The position numbers and the translations under genes are program-made. Positions 31,843 to 44,757 of a DNA stretch of 64,000 nt are shown here, piece by piece (the stretch's first letter is position 1; each line of letters starts with the position of its first letter). The notes under the pieces are model-generated. The model searched no databases. It was given only the letters and a program-made list of their open reading frames with translations, and was not told where the DNA came from. Source of the stretch: Durio zibethinus. Lineage: Eukaryota; Streptophyta; Magnoliopsida; Malvales; Malvaceae. The DNA is taken from assembly GCF_002303985.1 (NCBI RefSeq), contig NW_019167826.1, positions 10,649,406 through 10,713,405 of the forward strand, read 5' to 3'.

Positions 31843-33167
31843 CTTAGACTAGGAGTGAACTTCATATGCTTAGACATGGAATGAACTCCGTATGCCTAAG
31901 CCAACCCACGAAACGAGCGTGCGGGCGCTCAGTCGACCAGAGAGGCAGAATGTGCAAGCCGAGGATCAACCCGGTCCCTCCTTGCGTGCTATCGATCCTG
32001 CTACTACAACCATTGGTTTGGTCTAATCCTAGACTGGGAATGAACTCTGTATGCATAAGTCAACCCATGAAACGAGGTGCGGGCACTGAGCCGGTCGAAG
32101 AGGCATAATGCACAAGCCGAGGATCGACCCGGCCACCCTTTACATCCTGCTGGTCTGATCTTAGACTGGGAATCAACTCCGTATGCTTAGACTAGGGATG
32201 AACTCTGTATGCCTAAGTCAAATCATGAAACAAGTGTGCGGGTACTCAGCCGGCCGGAGAGGTAGGTCAAAGAGGTATAATGCGCAAGTCGGGGATTAGC
32301 CCGATCCCCCTCTACGTGCTGTCAATCCCGCTGCCGGTCCTGCTGCCACAACCCTCGGTCCGGCTGGGGCTTAGACATGGAATGAACTCTGTATGCCTAA
32401 GCCAACCCATGAAACGAGCGTGCGGGCGCTTAGTTGGCCAGAGAGGCAGAATGCACAAGCCAGGGATCGGCCCGGTCGCGCATGCTGCCGATCCTGCTGC
32501 TGGTCTTACTGTCGTAACCCTCGGTCTGGTCCGATCTTAGACTGGGAATGAACTCCATATGCTTAGACATGGAATGAAGTCCATATGCCTAAGCCAACCC
32601 ACGAAACGACCGTGCGGCCGCTCAGCCTGTTGAAGAGGCAGAATGCGCAAGTCAGGGATCAGCCCGATCCCCCCTATGTGCTATCGATATTGCTACCGCA
32701 ACCCTCAGTCCGATCCGATCTTAGACTGGGAATGAACTCTATATGCCTAAGTCAACCTGTGAAACGAGCGTACGGGCATTGACCTGGTCGGAGAGGCATA
32801 ATTCGTAAGCCGAGGATTGGCCCGATCCCCCTCTGCGTGCTGCCGGTCCCACTGCCACAACCCTCGGTTCAATTGGGGCTTAGACATGGAATGAACTCCC
32901 TATGCCTAAGCTAACTCACGAAATGGGCATGCGGGCGCTCAGTCGATCGGAGAGGTAGAATGCGTAAGTCACGGATCGGCCCAATCCCTCCTGTGTGCTA
33001 CCGATCCTGCTGCTGCAACCCTCGGTCCAATCTGATCTTAGACTGGGAATGAACTCTGCATGCTCAGACTGGGGATGAACTCCGTATGCCTAAGTCAACC
33101 CACGAAACGAGCATGCAGGCGCTCAACCGACCAGAGAGGCAGGATGCACAAGTCAGGGTTCGAACGG
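31843..33167 (+). repeat. Satellite array, block 14 (about 8 monomers)
   Basis: A monomer at about 32130-32160 is shortened (GGCCACCCTTTACATCC, then CTGCTGGTCTGATC). Class C monomer near 32265. Confidence 0.92.
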
Positions 33168-33228
33168 GTGATAGGTGGGTCCAAGCACATCTTCATATTT
33201 CTGCCATACCAATGCCAATTTTATGGGG
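33168..33228 (+). repeat. Spacer copy S14 (61-bp remnant)
   Basis: Only the first part remains (GGTGATAGGTGGGTCC to TTTTATGG), then GGCTGTGAACTCCGTATGCC of a monomer. Standard left junction, so most of a once-normal spacer has been deleted. Confidence 0.88.
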
Positions 33229-36200
33229 CTGTGAACTCCGTATGCCTAAGCCAACCCACCAAACGAGCGTGCGGGTGCTCAGTCGGTAAGAGAGGCAGAA
33301 TGCGTAAGTCGGGGACCGACCCGATCCCCCTTACGTACTGTCGATCCTACTGCCGCAACCCTCAATTTGGTTCGATCTTATACTGGGAATGAACTCCGTA
33401 TGCCTAAGTCAACCCATGAAACGAGCATGCGGGTGTTGAGCCAGTCGAAGAGGCATAATGCACAAGCCGAGGATCGACCCGGCCCCCCTCTGTGTGCTGC
33501 CGGTCCTGCTGTCGGTCCCGCTACCACAACCCTCGGTCCGGCTGGGGCTTAGACATGGAATGAACTCCGTATGCCTAAGCAAACCCATGAAACGGGTGTG
33601 CGGGCGCTCAGCCGGCCGAAGAGTCAGAATGCACAAGCCGGGATCGGCCCGGTCCCCCCCTGCGTGCTATCGATCCTGCTACCGTAACCCTCAATCCAGT
33701 CCGATCTTAGACTGGGAATGAACTCCGTATGCTTAGACTGGGGATGAACTCCGTATGCCTAAGTCATCTAACGAAACAAGCATTCGGGCATTCAACCAGC
33801 CGTAGAGCCGATCGGAGAGACATAATGCACAAGCCAGGGATCAGCCCGATCCCCCTCTGCGTGCTGCCGATCCCGCTGTCAGTCCTGCTATCACAACCTT
33901 CGATCCGGTTGGGGCTTAGACATGGAATGAACTCCGTATGCCTAAGCCAACCCATGAAACGAACGTGCGGGCACTCAGCCGATCGGAGAGGCAGAATGCA
34001 CAAGCCGGGGATCGACCCAGTCCCCCCTGCATGCTGTCGATCCTGTTGCTGGTCTTGCTGCCGTAACCCTCGGTCTGGTCCGATCTTAGACTGGGAATGA
34101 ACTCCGTATGCTTAGACATGGAATGAACTCCATATGCCTAAGCCAACCCACGAAACGAGCATGCGAGCGCCCAGTCGGTTAGAGAGGTAGAATGCACAAG
34201 CCAGGGACCGGCCCGATCCCCCCCCTACATGCTGTCGATCCTACTGTAGCAACCTTCGGTTTGGTCTGATCTTAGACTAGGAATGAACTCCATATGCCTA
34301 AGTCAACCCACAAAATGAGCGTTCAGGCGCTGAGCTGACCGGAGAGGCATAATGAGCAAGCCGGGGATCGACCCGGCCCCCTTCTGCATGCTGCCACAAC
34401 CCTCGGTCCAGCTGGGGCTTAGACATGGAATGAACTCCCTATGCCTAAGCCAACCCACGAAACGGGCATGCGGGCACTCAGCCGATCGGAGTGCCAGAAT
34501 GCACAAGCCAGGATAAGCCCGGTCCCTCCTGCGTGCTACCGATCCCTGCTACCGCAACCCTCGATCCGATCCAATCTTAGACCAGGAATGAACTCCGTAT
34601 GCTTAGACTGGGGATGAACTCCGTATGCCTAAGTCAACCAATGAAATGAGCATACGGGAGCTCACCCATCCGGAGAGGCATAATACGTAAGCCGAGGATC
34701 AACCCGGTCACCCTCTGTGTGCTGTCGATCCCGCTGCCAGTCCTATTGCCAAAACCCTCGGTCCGACTGGGGCTTAGACATGGAATGAACTCCGTGTGCC
34801 TAAGCCAGCCCATGAAATGAGCGTGTGGGCTCTCAGCCGATCGAGAGGCATAATGCACAAGTCGGGGATCGGCCTGGTCCCCCTTTGCGTGCTACCGATC
34901 CCGCTGCCACAACCCTCGGTCCAGTTGGGGCTTAGGCAGGGACTGAACTGCGTGCTGTCGATCCTACTATCGCAACCTTCGATCGAATCTGATCTTAGAC
35001 TAGAAAAGAACTCCGTATGCTTAGACTGGGGATGAACTCATATGCCTAAGTCAACCTATGAAACGAGCGTGCGGGTGCTCAGCCGACCGAAGAGGCCATC
35101 CGGAGAGGCAGAATGCGCAAGCTAGGGGATCGACTCAGTCCCCCCTGTGTGCTATCGATCCTACTACTGCAACTCTCGGTCCGGTCCGATCTTAGACTAG
35201 GAATGAACTTCGTATGCTTAGACTAGGGATGAACTCCGTATGCCTAAGTCAAGCCATAAAATGAGCGTGCGGGAGCTCAGTCGGCCAGAGAGGCATAATG
35301 CATAAGTCGGGGATCAGCCTGGTCACCCTCTGCGTGCTGCTGATCCCGCTACCAGTCCTACTGCCACAACCCTCGGTCCGATTGGGGCTTAGACATGGAA
35401 TGAACTCCGTATGCCTAAGCCAGCCCATGGAACGAGCGTGCGGGCTCTCAACCGGTCGGAAAGGCATAATGCACAAGCCAGGGATCGGCCTAGTCCCCCT
35501 TTGCGTGCTATCGGTCCCGCTGCCACAACCTTCGGTCCGGCTGGGGCTTAGGCAGGGACTAAACTGCCTATGCCTAAGCCAACCCACGAAACGGGCGTGC
35601 GAGCGCTCAGTCAGCCGGAGAGGCAGAATGTGCAAGACGGGGATCGGCCCGATCCCCCTTGAGTGCTGTCGATCCTGCTACCGTAACCTTCGATCCGGTC
35701 TGATCTTAGACTGGGAAAGAACTCCGTATGCTTAGACTGGGGATGAACTCCATATGCCTAAGTCAACCTATGAAACGAGCGTGCGGGCGCTCAGTTGACC
35801 AGAGAGGCCATCTAAAAAGGCAGAATGCGCAAGCTGGGGATCGACTCGGTCCCACCTGCGTGCTACCGATCTTGCTACTGGTCTTGCTACTGCAACCCTC
35901 GATCCAGTCTGATCTTAGACTGGGAATGAACTCTGTATGCTTAGACATGGAATGAACTCCGTATGCCTAAGCCAACACACGAAACGAGCGTACGGGCGCT
36001 CAATCGGCCAGAGAGGCAGAATACGCAAGTCGGGGATCAACCCGATCCCCCCTGTGTGCTGTCGATCCTACTGTCGCAACCATCGGTCCGATCTGATCTT
36101 CAATTGAGAATGAACTTCGTATGCATAAGTCAACCCAGGAAAAGAGTCGACGAAGAGGCATAATGCGCAAGTCGAGGATCGGTCTGGTCCTCCTTTACGT

Positions 36201-37801
36201 GCTATCGGTCTCGCTGCCACAACCTTCGATCCGGTTGGGGCTTAGACATGGAATGAACTCCCTATGCCTAAGCCAACCCACGAAACGGGCATGCGGGCGC
36301 TCAGCCGACTGAAGAGGCAGAATGCGTAAGTCGGGGATCAACCCGGTCCCCCCTGCGTGCTGTCGATCCTACTACCGCAACCCTCGATCTGGTTCAATCT
36401 TAGACTGGGAATAAACTTTGTATGCATAAGTCAACCCATGAAACGAGTCGAAAAAGCATAATACGCAAGTCGAGGATCGATCTGGTCCCCTTCTGCGTGC
36501 TACCAGTCTCGCTACCACAACCCTCGTCCGACTGGGGCTTAGACATGGAATGAACTCCCTATGCCTAAGCCAACCCACGAAATGGGCGTACAGGTGCTCA
36601 GTCGACCGAAAAAGCATAATGCGCAAGTCGGGGATCGACCCAGTTTGCCTCAGCATGCTGTCGATCCTACTGTCGCAACCTTCGGTCTGGTCCAATCTTA
36701 GACTAGGAATGAACTCCGTACACATAAGTCAACCCATGAAACGAGCGTGTGGGCACTGTGCCGACCGAAGAGGCATAATGCACAAGCCGAGGATCGGCCC
36801 GATCCCCCCTGCATGCTATCGATCCTACTGTCGCATTCCTCGGTCTGATCCGATCTTAGACTAGGAATGAACTCTGTATGCTTAAACTAGGGATGAATTT
36901 TGTATGCATACGTCAACCCATGAAACGAGCGTGTAGGTGCTCAGCCGACTGGAGAGGCCGATCGAAGAGGCATAATGCACAAGCCTGGGATCAGCCCGAT
37001 CCCCTTCTCCGTGCTACCGATCCCGTTGCCGATCCTGCTACCATAACCCTCGATTCGACTGGGGCTTAGGCATGGAATGAACTCCGTATGCCTAAGCCAA
37101 CCCACGAAACGAGGTGCGAGCACTCAGTCGGCCAAAGAGGCAAAATGCGTAAGTTGGGGATCGGCCCAGTCTCCCCTGCGTGCTGCCAATCTTACTGCTG
37201 GTCCTACTGCCACAACCCTCGGTCCGATCCGATCTTAGGCTGGGAATGAACTCCGTATGCTTAGACATGGAATGAACTCCGTATGTCTAAGCCAACCCAC
37301 GAAACGAGCATGCGGGCGCTCAACTAGCCGAAGAGGTAGAATGCGCATGTCGGGGATTGACCCGGTCCCCCCTGCGTGCTATCGATCCTGCTACCGTAAA
37401 CCTTAGTCCGATCCTATCTTAGACTAGGAATGAACTCCGTATGGCTAAGTCAACCTACGAAACGAGCGTGCGGCCGCTGAGCCGCTGGAGAGGCATAATG
37501 CGCAAGCTGGAGATCGACCCAGTCCTCCTTTATGTGCTGCCGGTCCCACTAGAAAGGCATAATGCGCAAGCCGAAGATCGATCGAAGAGGCAGAATGCGT
37601 AAGCCGGGGATCGACCCAGTCCCTCCTGCGTGCTGTCGATCCTGCTGTCGCAACCCTCAGTCCGGTCTGATCTTAGACTGGGAATGAACTCCATATGCTT
37701 AGACTAGGGATGAACTCCGTATGCCTAAGTCAAGCCATGAAATGAGCGTGCAGGCGCTCAGTCGACCAGAGAGGTAAGATGCATAAGCTGGGCATCGAAC
37801 G
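33229..37801 (+). repeat. Satellite array, block 15 (about 27 monomers, longest uninterrupted stretch on this strand)
   Basis: No spacer for 4.6 kb. A local duplication of about 0.615 kb is visible: GGTCACCCTCTG at 34706 and 35321, followed in both by CCAGCCCATG and by GGCTTAGGCAGGGACT. Near 37550-37600 the order is scrambled (CCCACTAGAAAGGCATAATG followed soon by a CAGAATG segment). Confidence 0.92.
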
Positions 37802-38380
37802 AGTGGTAGGTGCGTTCAAGCACATCTTCATATTTTGCCATTCCAATGCCATTTTTATGGCTTGTAAATTCATACAATGGTCCCCTAAGCCTTCATGCGA
37901 AGTTTTGTGGCATGACGACCCATTTTCTATTTTTCACTATTTTTGAAACTTTTTGCGATTCGAGATTTTTTCAAACTTTTTTAGAAAGAGTTTTGTCCCC
38001 AAATTTGGTTGAGGTGATACTTGCATTTGTGTTGGCATGCACAAAAAAATTCAGCTAAAAACTCGAAGTGGAGAAGATTTCGTAACCATTTGAAAAAAGT
38101 GTCCCCATTTCAGACACTTTAATGGCTACTGGCAGCAAACCTATAAAATCTCAAATGCTCTTTAAAAGGGTGTCAGTTCTTGAGGTTTGATGAGGGATAG
38201 GGGGCCAATATAAGGGCCAACTACCAGCACCCATCGCACATCATGTGCGCACACCCCCGGCCCCCCAATCGTCGGAACCCCCAATGTCGTCGGTTCGGCT
38301 CTCCGACGATGGTGCCCTGGGTGAAAGAAATGCGGCACCAGCACATTCCCGAGCCTAGCATGTGCACCATGGCTGAAAAT
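37802..38380 (+). repeat. Spacer copy S15 (579 bp, nearly intact)
   Basis: Standard junctions. A 13-bp loss removes GCGATGCTCCGAC-type sequence before GATGGTGCC, which shortens the loop of the first inverted repeat. Confidence 0.91.
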
Positions 38381-40332
38381 CTTAGACTGGGAATGAACTC
38401 CGTATGCTTAGACATGGAATGAACTTCGTATGCCTAGGCCAACCCACGAAATGAGCGTGCAGACGCTCAACCGGTCGAAGAGGCAGAATTCGCAAGCCGG
38501 GGATCAGCTCGATCCCCCCTGCGTGCTATCGAACCTACTGCCACAACCCTTGGTCAGTCCGATCTTAGACTGGGAATGAACTCCGTATACATAAGTCAAC
38601 ACATGAAACGAGCGTGCGGGTGTTGAGCCGGCCGAAGAGGCATAATACGCAAGCCAGGGATCGACCAAGTCCCCTTCTATAAGCTACCAGTCCCACTGCC
38701 ACAACCCTTGGTCCAGCTGGGGCTTAGACATGAAATGAACTCCCTATGCCTAAACCAACCCACGAAACGGGCGTGCAGGTGCTCAGTCGATCGGAGAGGT
38801 AGAATGCGTAAGCCAAGAATCAGCCCTGTCCACCCTCAGTCTGATCCGATCTTAGACTGGGAATGAACTCCATAGGCTTAGACTGGGAATGAACTCTGTA
38901 TACCTAAGTCAACACACGAAATGAGCGTGCGGACGTTCAGCCGATCGAGAGGCATAATTCGTAAGCCGAGGAACAGCCCAGTCCCCCTAAGCATGCTGTC
39001 AATCCCGTTCTCGGTTCTACTGCCACAACCCTCGTCCGACTGGGGTTTAGACATGGAATGAACTCCGTATGCCTAAGCCAACCCACGAAATGAGCGTACG
39101 GGCCCCCAGTCGGTCGGAGAGGTAGAATGCGTAAGTCAGGGATCAGCCCGGTCCACCCCTACGTGCTGTCGATCTTGCTACCGCAACCCTTGGTCTGGTC
39201 CGATCTTAGACTAGGAATGAACTCTGTATGCATACGTGCTGTCGAGCGTGGGGGCGCTGAGCTGGTTGAAGAGGCATAATGCACAAGTCGAGGATCGGCC
39301 CGGTCCCCCTCTGCGTGCTGTCGGTCCTAGTGCTGTAACCCTCGGTCCAGCTGGGGCTTAGACATGGAATGAACTCCCTATGCCTAAGCCAACCAATGAA
39401 ACGGACGTGCGGGCGCTCAGCCGGTCGAAGAGGCAGAATGCACAAGCCAGGGATTGGCCCAGTCCCCTCTACGTGCTGCCGATCCTGCTACCGCAACCCT
39501 CAGTCCAGTCTGATCTTAGATTGGGAAAAAAGTTCGTATGCTTAGACTGGGGATGAACTCCGTATGCCTAAGTCAACCCATAAAAGCATGCGGGTGTTTA
39601 GTCAACCGGAGAGGCCGGCCAGAGAGGCATATTACGCAAGTCAAGGATCAGCCCAATCCCCCTCTGCGTGTTGCTGATCCCGCTATAGGTCCTACTACCA
39701 CAACCCTTGATCCGGTTGGGGCTTAGACATGGAATGAACTCCGTATGCCTAAGCCAACCCACAAAACAAGCGTGCGGGCACTCAGCCGGCCAGAGAGGCA
39801 GATTGCCCAAGTCGAGGATCGCTCGGTCCCTCCTTGCATGCTGTCGATCTTGCTACCGTAACCCACGATCTGGTCTGATCTTACACTGGGAATGAACTTC
39901 ATATCTTTAGACTGTGGATGAACTCTGTATGCCTAAGTCAACCCATTGAATGAGCGTGCGGGCGCTCAGTCGGTCGGAGAGGCCAGTCGAAGAGGCATAA
40001 TGCGTAAGTTGGGGATCGGCCTGATCCCCCCTGCGTGCTATCGATCCCACTGCCACAACCCTCGGTCCGACTGGGGCTTAGACATGCAATGAACTCCCTA
40101 TTCCTAAGCCAACCCACAAAATGGGCGTGTGGGCACTTAGCCGATCGGAGAGGCAAAATGCGCAAGCTGAGGATCGACCCGGTCCCCCCTGCGTGCTGTC
40201 GATCCTACTGTCGCAACCCTCGATCCGATCTGATCTTAGACTGGGAATGAACTCCGTATGCTTAGACTGGGGATGAACTCCGTATGCCTAAGTCAACCCA
40301 CAAAATGAGTGTGAGAGCGCATAGCCGACCAG
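38381..40332 (+). repeat. Satellite array, block 16 (about 12 monomers)
   Basis: Deletions near 38830 (CCCTGTCCACCCTCAG) and 39235 (CATACGTGCTGTCGAGCG). Class C monomers near 39610 and 39980. Confidence 0.92.
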
Positions 40333-40803
40333 AGACGACCCATTTTCTATTTTTCATGATTTTGGAAACTTTTTGCTGTTTGAGATTTTTGAGAATTTTT
40401 TTAGAAAGAGTTTTGCTCCCCAAAATTGGTAGAGGTGATTCCTGTATTTTTGTTGGCACGCACAAAAACATTCAGCTAAAAACTCGAAGTGGAGAAGATT
40501 TTGTGACCGTTTGAAAAAAGTGTCCCCATTTTAGACACTTTAATGGCTACTGGCAGCAAACCTATAAAATCTCAAATGCTCTTTAAAGGGGTGTGAGTTC
40601 TCGAGGTTTGATGAGGGATAGGGGTCCAATATAAGGGCCAAGTACCAGCACCCATCGCACATCATGTGCGCACACCCCTCGGCCCCCTCAATCGTCAGAA
40701 TCTCCAATGCTGTCAGTTAGGCAGTCCGACGATGGTGCCCTTGGTGAAAAGAATGCGGCACCAGCACATGCTCGAGCCCAGCATGTGCATCGTGGCTCAA
40801 AAT
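40333..40803 (+). repeat. Spacer copy S16 (471 bp, 5' truncated)
   Basis: Starts at AGACGACCCATTTTC; the left monomer ends GCCGACCAGAG. The two share AGA at the join. The GCGATGCTCC segment is also missing near 40725. Confidence 0.91.
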
Positions 40804-42435
40804 GTTAGACTGGGAATGAACTCCGTATGCTTAGACATGGAATGACCTCCGTATGCCTAAGCCAAGCCACAAAATGAGCGTGCGGCACTCAACCGACTGG
40901 AGAGGCAGAATGCACAAGTCGAGGATCAGCTCGGTCCGCCCTGCATGCTATCGATCCTGCTACTGCAACCCTCAATCTGGTCTGATCTAAGACTGGGAAT
41001 AAACTCTGTATGCATAAGTTAACCCACGAAACAAGCGTGCGGAAACTGAGCGGCCAAAGAGGCATAATGCGTAAGTCGAGGATCAGCTCGGTCCCCCTCT
41101 ACGTGCTACCGGTCCCGCTGCCACAACCCTTGGTCTGGCTGGGGCTTAGACATGGAACGTACTCCCTATGCCTAAGCCAACCCATGAAATGGGCGTGCGG
41201 ACGCTAAGCCGGTCGGAGAGGCAGAATGCGTAAGCCGGGGATCAGCCCAGTCCCCCTACGTGCTGTCGATCTTGCTCCATAACCCTCGGTCTGGTCCAAT
41301 CTTAGACTGGGAATGAACTCCGTATGCTTAGATAGGGGATGAACTCCGTATGCCTAAGTCAACCCACGAAACGAGCGTTCGGGCGCTTAGCCGATTGGAG
41401 AGGCCGACTGAAGAGCCATAATGCACAAGTCGGGGATCAGCCCGGTCGCCCTCTATGTGCTGCCAATCCTGCTGTCGGTCCTGCTACCAAAACCCTCGGT
41501 CCAGCTGGGGCTTAGACATGGAATGAACTCCGTATGCCTAAGCCAACCCACTAAATGAGCGTGCGGGCGCTCAACCGATCGGAGAGGCAGAATACGCAAG
41601 TCGGGATCGACTCGATCCCCCTTGCATGCTGCTGATCCTACTACTGGTCCTGCTACCGTAACCCTCAGTTCGGTTTGATCTTAGACTGGGAATAAACTCC
41701 GTATGCTTAGACATGGAATGAACTCCGTATGCCTAAGCCAACCCACGAATCGAGCCTACGGGCGTTCAGCCGGTCGGAGAGGTAGAATGCGCAAGTCTGA
41801 GATTGATCGGGTCCCCCATATGTACTATCGATCCTGCTACCGCAACCCTCACTCCGGTCCGATCTTAGACTAGGAATGAACTCTGTATGCCTAAGTCAAC
41901 CATGAAACGAGCGTGCAGGCACTGAGCCGACCGGAGAGGCATAATCGCAAGCTGGGGATCAGCCCGGTGCCCCTCTGCGTGCTGTCGATCCCACTGCCAC
42001 AACCCTCGGTCTGGCTGGGGCTTAGACATGGAATGAACTCCCTATGCCTAAGCCAACCCATGAAACGGGCGTGCGAGCACTCAGCCGACTGAAGAGGCAG
42101 AATGCGCAAGCTGGGAATTGGCCCGATCTCCTCTGCGTGCTATCGATCCTACTGTCAGAACCCTCGGTCTGGTCCAATTTTAGACTGGGAATGAACTCCG
42201 TATGCCTAAGTCAACCTATGAAACAAGTGTGAGGGCGCTGAGCTGGTCGGAGAGGCATAATACGCAAGTCGGTGATCGACCCGGTCCCCCTCTGCATGCT
42301 GCCGGTCCCGCTAAGACAACTGTCAGTCGAATTGGGGCTTAGACATGGAATGAACTCCCTACGCCGAAGCCAACCCACGAAACAGACATGCGGGTACTCA
42401 GCCTGTTGGAGAGGCAGAATGCTCAAGCCGTGGAT
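40804..42435 (+). repeat. Satellite array, block 17 (about 10 monomers)
   Basis: Regular A/B alternation; class C monomer near 41400 with both diagnostic duplications. Confidence 0.92.
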
Positions 42436-42646
42436 CAGACACTTTAATTGCTACTGGCAGCAAACCTATAAAATCTCAAATGCTCTTTAAGGGGGTGTGA
42501 GTTCTAAAGGTTTGATGAGGGATAGGGGGCCAATATAAGGGCCAAGTACCAGCACCCATCGCACATCATGTGCGCACACCCCCCGGGCGAAAAAAATGCG
42601 GCACCAGCACATGCCTGAGCCCAGCATGTGCACTGTGGCTCAAAAT
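42436..42646 (+). repeat. Spacer copy S17 (211 bp, doubly deleted)
   Basis: Starts at CAGACACTTTAATTGC, so the first 300 bp are gone. A second deletion of about 80 bp joins CACACCCCCC to GGGCGAAAAAAATGC, removing the first inverted repeat. The last hairpin remains. Confidence 0.91.
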
Positions 42647-44161
42647 CTTAGACAACGAATGAACTCCGTATGCTTGGACTTGGAATGAACTTTGTATGCC
42701 TAAGCCAACCCATGAAATGAGCGTGCGGGCGCTCAGCCGGCCGAAGCGGCAGAATGCGCAAGTCGATGATCGGCCCAGTCCCCCCCTGTGTGCTGTCGAT
42801 CCTGCTATCGCAACTCTCGGTCCAGTCCGATCTTAGACTGGGAACGAACTCTGTATGCTTAGACTGGGGATGAACTCCGTATACCTAAGCCAACCCATGA
42901 AACGAGGGTACGAGCGCTGAGCCGACCGAAGAGGCATAATGCCCAAGCCAGGAATCGGCCCGATCCCCCTCTGCATGCTACCGATCCCCCTCTGGCACAA
43001 CCCTCGGTTTGGCTGGGGCCTAGACATGGAATGAACTCCCTATGCCTAAGCAAACCCACGAATCGGATGTGCGGGCGCTCAGCTGGCCGGAGAGGTAGAA
43101 TGCAAAAGCCGGGGACCGGCCTGGTCCCCCCTGCGTGCTGTCGATCCTACCATCGCAAACCTCGGTCCGATCCGATCTTAGACTGGGAATGAACTCTGTA
43201 TGCTTAGACTGAGGATGAACTCTGTATGCCTAAGTCAACCTACAAAACGAGCGTACTGGCGCTCAGCCGACCGGAAGGTCAACCGAAGAGGCATTATGCG
43301 CAAGCCTAGGATCAGCCCGATCCCCCTCTGCGTGCTGCCGATCTTGCTGCCGGTCCTGCTGTCACAACCCTCGGTCTGACTGGGGCTTAGACATGGAATG
43401 AACTCTGTATGCCTAAGCCAACCCACGAAATGAGTGTGCGGGGGCCCAGTCGGCCGGAGAGGCAGAATGCGCAAGCCGAGGACCGGCTCGATCCCCCCCT
43501 ACGTGCTGCCAATCCTGCTGCTAGTCCTGCTACCACAACCCTCGGTCCGGTCCGATCTTAGACTGGGAATGAACTCCGTATTCTTAGACATGGAATGAAC
43601 TCTGTATGCCTAAGCCAACCCACGAAACAAGCGTGCGGGCGCTCAACCGACCGGAGAGGCAGAATGTGCAAGCTGAGGATCGGCCCGGTCCCCCCTGCGT
43701 ACTGTCGATCCTACTACCGTAACCCTCGATCCGGTCCAATCTTAGACTGGGAATGAACTCCGTATGCCTAAGTCAACTCACGAAACGAGAGTACAGGCGA
43801 TCAGCTGATCGGAGAGGCATAATGCGCAAGCTGGGGATCGATCCGGTCCCCCTCTGCGTGCTGTCGGTCCTGCTGCCACAACCCTCGGTCCGGCTGGGGC
43901 TTAGACATTTAATGAACTCCCTATGCCTGAGCCAACCCACGAAACGGGCGTGCGGGCACTCAGCCGGCTAGAGAGGCAGAATGCGTAAGCCGAGGATCGA
44001 CCTGGTCTCCCTTACGTGCTGTCGATCCTGCTGCCGCAACCCTCAGTCCAGTTCGATCTTAGACTGGGGATGAACTCCGTATGCCTAAGTCAACCCACGA
44101 AACGAGCGTGCGGGCGCTCAGTCGACCAGAGAGGCAGGTTGTGCAAGCCGGGGATCGAATG
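42647..44161 (+). repeat. Satellite array, block 18 (about 9 monomers)
   Basis: Regular A/B alternation; class C monomer near 43270. Near 42985 the GATCCCCCTCT stretch is repeated within one monomer. Confidence 0.92.
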
Positions 44162-44757
44162 GGTGGTAGGTGGGTTCAAGCACATCTTCATATTTTTGCC
44201 ATGCCAATGCCATTCTTATGGCTTGTAAATTCATACAATGGTCCCCTAAGCCTTCATGTGAAGTTTCGTGGCAAGATGACCCGTTTTCTATTTTTCAAGA
44301 TTTTCAAAACTTTTTACGGTTCGAGATTTTTTAAAATTGTTTTAGAAAGAGTTTTGTCCCCAAATTTAGTAGAGGTGATCCTTGTATTTTTGTTGGCATG
44401 CACAAAAAAAAATGCAGCTAAAAACTCGAAGTGGAGAAGATTTTGTGACCGTTTGAAAAAAGTGTCCCCATTTCAGACACTTTAATGGCTACTGGCAGCA
44501 AACCTATAAAATCTCAAATGCTCTTTTAAGGGGGTGTGAGTTCTCGAGGTTTGATGGGGGATAGGGGGCCAATATAAGGGCCAAGTACCAGCACCGATCG
44601 CACATCATGTGCGCACACCCCCCGGCCCCCCCAATCGTTGAAACCCCCAATGCCGCCGGTTAGGCTCTCCGGCGATGCTCCGACGATGGTGCCTCAGGCG
44701 AAAAAAATGCGGTACCAGCACATGCCCAAGCCCAGCATGTGCACCGTGGCTCAAAAT
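44162..44757 (+). repeat. Spacer copy S18 (596 bp, intact)
   Basis: Full-length with standard junctions and a few single-base insertions. The recurrent frame is longest here (44081-44485, 134 codons) because an extra A-run shifts past the usual stop. Confidence 0.93.
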
